From: Azoarcus sp.
GTDB lineage: Bacteria > Pseudomonadota > Gammaproteobacteria > Burkholderiales > Rhodocyclaceae
Assembly: GCA_031259795.1 (NCBI GenBank)
Contig: JAIRLA010000098.1
Coordinates: 1 to 22,028 of the forward strand
Direction: 5' to 3'
DNA: 22,028 nt
Part shown: one piece after another, positions 19,368 through 22,028 of the stretch
Layout of the letters: each line of letters starts with the position of its first letter
How positions within the stretch are numbered: position 1 is the stretch's first letter
Notes under the pieces: model-generated
The model's input: the letters and a program-made list of their open reading frames with translations, nothing else
Database searches by the model: none
Told to the model about the DNA's origin: nothing
Position numbers and translations under genes: made by a program

Positions 19368-20006
19368 ATGAACCGTCGTGATGCCATCCGGCAGTTTGGC
19401 GCGCTGGCGCTGCTTGCCGCGCCCGCCAGTTTCGCGCTGGCGCAGAAAGGCGACCGTTTCCATACGCTGGATCCCGCCGTGCCGACCGATGTGGAAGGCA
19501 AGATCGAGGTGATCGAGTTTTTCCACTATGCCTGCCCGCACTGCCGCGAATTCGATCCGGTGGTCACGCCATGGGCCAAGGCGCTGCCCGCCGACGTGGC
19601 GTTCACGCAAGCGCCGGTGATCTGGGGAACCTCGCCGCTTCGCAAGCTGGCGCAAATATATTACGCGCTCAAGGCCGCCAAGCAGCTCGATGCCCTGCAC
19701 GTAAAAGTGTTTGCCGCCGTGCAGGCCCCGCGCGGGCAACAGGTGAACTTTGCCGACGAAAGCGCTTTGCGCGACTGGATCGAAAAGCAGGGCGTGGACG
19801 CCAAGGTATTCATGGATGCCTACAAATCCTTCGGCGTGCAGGCGCAAGTGCGCCGCGCCGAGCAGCTCGACAAAAGCTACAAGGTCGACGGCGTGCCCAT
19901 GATGGCGGTGGGCGGGCGCTTCGTGACCTCGGCGAGCCTGACCGGCGGCCACCAGGCCATGCTCCAGGAAGTCGACAGCCTGATCGAGCGGGTGCGCCGT
20001 GGCTGA
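19368..20006 (+). CDS. dsbA: Thiol:disulfide interchange protein DsbA
   Basis: DsbA introduces disulfide bonds into exported proteins in the periplasm. The 212-residue product has a signal peptide (1-25, with cleavage after ASFALA). The thioredoxin-fold active site is FFHYACPHCREF with Cys56 and Cys59. The helical insertion and the cis-proline loop DGVPMMAVGGRF follow. CPHC is the typical DsbA dipeptide. The ATG is chosen because GGGAG and GAGG lie just before it; an upstream in-frame ATG would spoil the signal peptide. It is 64 bases after the SPOR gene and probably in the argS transcript. Its partner DsbB is not in this window. Confidence 0.93.
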   Translation: MNRRDAIRQFGALALLAAPASFALAQKGDRFHTLDPAVPTDVEGKIEVIEFFHYACPHCREFDPVVTPWAKALPADVAFTQAPVIWGTSPLRKLAQIYYALKAAKQLDALHVKVFAAVQAPRGQQVNFADESALRDWIEKQGVDAKVFMDAYKSFGVQAQVRRAEQLDKSYKVDGVPMMAVGGRFVTSASLTGGHQAMLQEVDSLIERVRRG

Positions 20007-20059
20007 CAGCGTGAAGCGGTTACGGGAAAGCGCCGCCGCTCCCGCGCTATCATCGCCCC

Positions 20060-20590
20060 ATGTCGTTTTCGTTTCCTCCCTTTTTTTCCGCGTCCTTTTC
20101 CCGGCAGGCTCCTGAAGTCTCCAGGTGCCAGACAGAGGAGCGGCGCGCGCCTGCCGCACCGGAAACGACCGCCCCGCCGCCGCCCGCCGCGGACGATATG
20201 GGCGAGCGCCGCATCTACCAGCGTTTCATCGCCCGCCTGCGCGGCGCGCCCTGTTTCTGGGCATTGGTGGAAGGGCAGCGCTTGGCGCTCAGCGATCTTT
20301 CGCTGCGGGGTTTCGCCCTGCCGACGCCGGGGAATTGCGTGCGCGGCGCGCAATTCGATTTCGTCCTGCAACGCGAGGGCGTGCCCGACGAAATCCGCGG
20401 CCGCGCCGAAATCGCCAACCTGTTCGGCAAGGACGAGACGGCCACCGCTGGCTGCCGTCTCGTCAGGGTCGAGGGCGACGGGCTGGAGCGCCTGCACGAC
20501 TGGCTGGTGACGCATGTCATCCGCAGCGCCACGGTCAGGATCACCGAAAAGGACGCGGACACTATCGTCAGCGGACATTCGCTCATCTGA
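20060..20590 (+). CDS. PilZ-domain protein, probable c-di-GMP receptor
   Basis: The 176-residue product has a Pro/Ala-rich N-terminal 45 residues, then a PilZ domain (about 48-160). Both ligand motifs are present: RRIYQR (RxxxR, Arg51 and Arg55) and DLSLRG (DxSxxG, 79-84). These residues bind cyclic di-GMP in known PilZ proteins, so binding is likely. No enzymatic or transmembrane part is seen. The domain resembles the YcgR-type C-terminal PilZ without the YcgR N domain. No clear ribosome site precedes the ATG at 20060; an ATG at 20198 directly before the PilZ motif is an alternative start. It lies 53 bases after dsbA and its last 8 bases overlap the end of the zeta-type toxin on the other strand. 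Confidence 0.85.
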   Translation: MSFSFPPFFSASFSRQAPEVSRCQTEERRAPAAPETTAPPPPAADDMGERRIYQRFIARLRGAPCFWALVEGQRLALSDLSLRGFALPTPGNCVRGAQFDFVLQREGVPDEIRGRAEIANLFGKDETATAGCRLVRVEGDGLERLHDWLVTHVIRSATVRITEKDADTIVSGHSLI

Positions 20591-21203
20591 ACAGGGATTG
20601 GCGCGATTCGGCGATATACAGATCCCGCGCCCATCGCGGGATATCTTCGCTGCTGCGGACGAGCGCGCCCCGTTTCAGTTCGATGACCAGCGCGAACGGT
20701 TCGGCGTACAGCGAGTTATCGAATACGTAGGCGTGATCCGCCAGTTCTGCGGCGGCGCGGATGAGCGCCCTGTTGCGTTCGTAGCGTTGGCGGATGTGGT
20801 CTTCGGGCACGGGGTGCCCGCCTTTCTCGACGCGCGCGGCGACGCGGCGCACGGACAGTTCGACGCTGCACACGCTGACGTGGTAGAGGTTTACGCGGTA
20901 GCCGCCCGCGATGGCTTCCCGGAGCAGATCCAGTTTGGAAGGATGCGAAAAGGTCGATTCGGTGACGAGGCTCTTGCGCCAGGCCAGCAGTTCGCGGCGG
21001 CGGTGTTCGGCAAGGCGCTGGCCCACCCGGGATTCTTCGAGCGTCCGGGCCGGATGGCCGAATTGCCGCAAGGCCAGTTCGTCGGCATTGACGAATTCGG
21101 CGCCAGGGTGCCTGGGGGCGATACGGAGGCGGTAAAGCGTCGTTTTACCCGCGCCGTTGGGGCCGGCGATGATGTGAAACGTCGGGCGGGCGCCTGCGGC
21201 CAC
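20583..21203 (-). CDS. Zeta-type toxin / COG4185-like P-loop kinase
   Basis: The 206-residue product is a P-loop protein with Walker A AGPNGAGKTT (13-22), FVNADELAL (37-45), the TESTF segment (81-85) where zeta toxins bind substrate, and GGHPVPEDHIRQRYERN (128-144). VFDNS (160-164) comes near the end. This order fits the zeta-toxin/COG4185 group. Zeta toxins phosphorylate UDP-N-acetylglucosamine and block wall synthesis, but the substrate of the COG4185 branch is less certain, so the target here is inferred. It starts with GTG only six bases after the antitoxin-like gene and has no strong ribosome site of its own, which suggests translational coupling. The catalytic lysine and conserved motifs are intact, so it is probably functional. 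Its end overlaps pilZ by 8 bases. Confidence 0.88.
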   Translation of the reverse strand: MAAGARPTFHIIAGPNGAGKTTLYRLRIAPRHPGAEFVNADELALRQFGHPARTLEESRVGQRLAEHRRRELLAWRKSLVTESTFSHPSKLDLLREAIAGGYRVNLYHVSVCSVELSVRRVAARVEKGGHPVPEDHIRQRYERNRALIRAAAELADHAYVFDNSLYAEPFALVIELKRGALVRSSEDIPRWARDLYIAESRQSLFR

Positions 21204-21209
21204 GCCGGC

Positions 21210-21581
21210 TTACTTGATGGCTTCGGCGCCGCCTTCCGGCAGGCCGCGCACCAAGCGGCCCTCGCCGTCGAAACCGACCGCGCCGCCTTCGCGCCTGAGC
21301 GCGTCGAAGAATTCCAGTTCGGCGGGCAGCGGGCTGGCGAGGGCTTCGCCCGCCAGATCTTCGTAGATTTCCCGCTCGGCGGCATCCAGCCTGTCGGCGT
21401 CCAGCCGCCCCTGTAGCGCGGCGCGCATGCGTTCCGTGGTGAAGCTGGGGACGGACTCGATGGCCTGTCCAAGTTTTGCCCAGTGTTCGAGTTGGCCGCT
21501 GAGTGTGCGGGTAAACATCATGGCCTCGCGCCGCGCCGCCTCGACCAGATCGCTTGAAATACGCACGGAAACCGTCGTCAT
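21210..21581 (-). CDS. ParD-like antitoxin paired with zeta-type toxin
   Basis: The 123-residue product begins MTTVSVRISSDLVEAARREA and continues RTLSGQLEHWAKLGQAIE, the pattern of the ParD-like antitoxin family (PF11903 style) with a ribbon-helix-helix-type N-terminus. The tail FFDALRREGGAVGFDGEGRL and RGLPEG is also typical of that family. It should neutralise the kinase encoded six bases downstream and repress their shared promoter. The frame is open upstream to 21935, but the ATG at 21581 follows a strong GGGAGGA and fits the family start. A perfect 16-bp dyad and a promoter lie just upstream. The pairing differs from the classical epsilon-zeta system, in which the antitoxin is unrelated to ParD. 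Confidence 0.85.
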   Translation of the reverse strand: MTTVSVRISSDLVEAARREAMMFTRTLSGQLEHWAKLGQAIESVPSFTTERMRAALQGRLDADRLDAAEREIYEDLAGEALASPLPAELEFFDALRREGGAVGFDGEGRLVRGLPEGGAEAIK

Positions 21582-21601
21582 GGCTTTTTTCCTCCCGGAA
21601 T

Positions 21602-21617
21602 GTGGTAACTCTACCAC
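21602..21617. promoter_or_regulatory. Perfect dyad operator of the toxin-antitoxin operon
   Basis: GTGGTA (21602-21607) and TACCAC (21612-21617) are exact inverted copies with a 4-base centre. The dyad starts 20 bases upstream of the antitoxin ATG and covers the candidate -10. Ribbon-helix-helix antitoxins typically bind such short dyads to repress their own operon. Confidence 0.6.
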
Positions 21618-21636
21618 CGCTTTGCGGTTGCGCCAA
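21608..21636 (-). promoter_or_regulatory. Candidate promoter of the toxin-antitoxin operon
   Basis: On the minus strand TTGGCG (21636-21631) and TAGAGT (21613-21608) are separated by exactly 17 bases, and each matches the sigma-70 consensus at 4 of 6 positions. The start site would fall just before the strong GGGAGGA ribosome site of the antitoxin gene. Confidence 0.5.
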
Positions 21637-21694
21637 GCGCGAATACCGGGGCAGACCGCCATCCACCGCCATCCCGCGCTTGCCGTGTGATGGT

Positions 21695-21850
21695 TTACTC
21701 CCGCAGCGCCTTCACCCCTTCCACCCGCTGGCGCGGTTCCGGCAGGCGGGCCTTCCGGATCAGGCGATCTCCAGCCTCGCCATGTTTCCGTCCTTTCTGG
21801 AGGAGGAAAACTTCGAGGCGGGAGAGGATGTCGATTGGCGCGCGGTACAA
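21695..21850 (-). other. Possible small frame without ATG start
   Basis: After the truncated gene at the right edge, a minus-strand frame from a TTG (21850) to a TAA (21695) could encode 51 residues including PIDILSRLEVFLLQKGRKHG. The amino-acid pattern looks coding-like, but there is no ribosome site, and other frames are open too, as expected in GC-rich DNA. It could be a genuine small gene, a decayed gene end, or chance. Confidence 0.15.
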
Positions 21851-21855
21851 CCGTA

Positions 21856-22028
21856 TCAGTCATTGCAAAATTCAGCCGGTTTTTTCCCGTATTCCAGCGC
21901 ATCCAGGCAGGCGCGCAAACCGGGGTCGCTGCCATCCAGCCGGAGCAGACAGCGGGAATGGCATTCGTCTTCGTCTTCTTCCGTGGGCGGCGTGAAGGGT
22001 TCGATCACGTATTGCTTGCCGTGCGCTT
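21856..22028 (-). CDS. Truncated acidic protein of unknown function (C-terminal part)
   Basis: A minus-strand frame enters from the right edge (first full codon at 22026) and ends at TGA 21858-21856, giving 56 residues. It contains IEPFTPPTEEDEDECHSRC, an acidic patch followed by two cysteines three apart, then LRLDGSDPGLRACLDALEYG. No family is recognised. The N-terminus lies outside the window. It is co-oriented with the toxin-antitoxin operon, but the operon has its own promoter 220 bases downstream, so no functional link is implied. Confidence 0.5.
   Translation of the reverse strand, partial: AHGKQYVIEPFTPPTEEDEDECHSRCLLRLDGSDPGLRACLDALEYGKKPAEFCND

Overview
The window is 22 kb of a GC-rich bacterial chromosome. 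Gene content and order point to a betaproteobacterium, probably near Rhodocyclales/Nitrosomonadales: a run trxB / Crp-Fnr regulator / ftsK / lolA / rarA / serS, an argS-SPOR-dsbA run, and an hpnCDE squalene operon. This placement is an inference from gene neighbourhoods and protein style; no 16S or other phylogenetic marker gene was used.

Left part (1-2450): the edge carries a decayed IS5-type transposase fragment and a gene-poor stretch. Two overlapping lipoprotein genes follow and end at a perfect 12-bp hairpin. Next comes a short helix-turn-helix-like coding scrap that abuts the 3' end of a tRNA-Ser(CGA) gene, which looks like a scar of an old integration.

Cell-envelope and information block (2450-12472): mltF (lytic transglycosylase) converges on and overlaps serS. 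On the minus strand ftsK-lolA-rarA are coupled by two ATGA overlaps, and serS lies in the same direction downstream. A 554-bp AT-richer intergenic region and a small uncharacterised 88-codon gene on the plus strand separate rarA from serS. A CRP-like regulator and trxB are divergent from each other and flank ftsK.

Middle (12484-16714): a Smr-domain protein with an unusual threefold repeat in its N-terminal half, then a C/G-rich inverted-repeat cluster, then hpnC-hpnD-hpnE on the minus strand. Together these convert farnesyl diphosphate to squalene. No squalene-hopene cyclase is in the window.

Right part (16901-22028): argS, a SPOR-domain membrane protein, a DsbA-type oxidase and a PilZ protein run on the plus strand. 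They converge on a two-gene toxin-antitoxin operon on the minus strand: a ParD-like antitoxin followed by a zeta-type (COG4185-like) P-loop kinase. The operon has a candidate promoter whose -10 is covered by a perfect 6+6 bp palindrome. A truncated acidic protein gene runs off the right edge.

The most interesting items are the compact ParD-like/zeta module with its operator, the triplicated Smr N-terminus, the paralogous-looking lipoprotein pair, and the integration scar at tRNA-Ser. I see no CRISPR array, rRNA or complete insertion sequence. Most genes are ordinary housekeeping genes.
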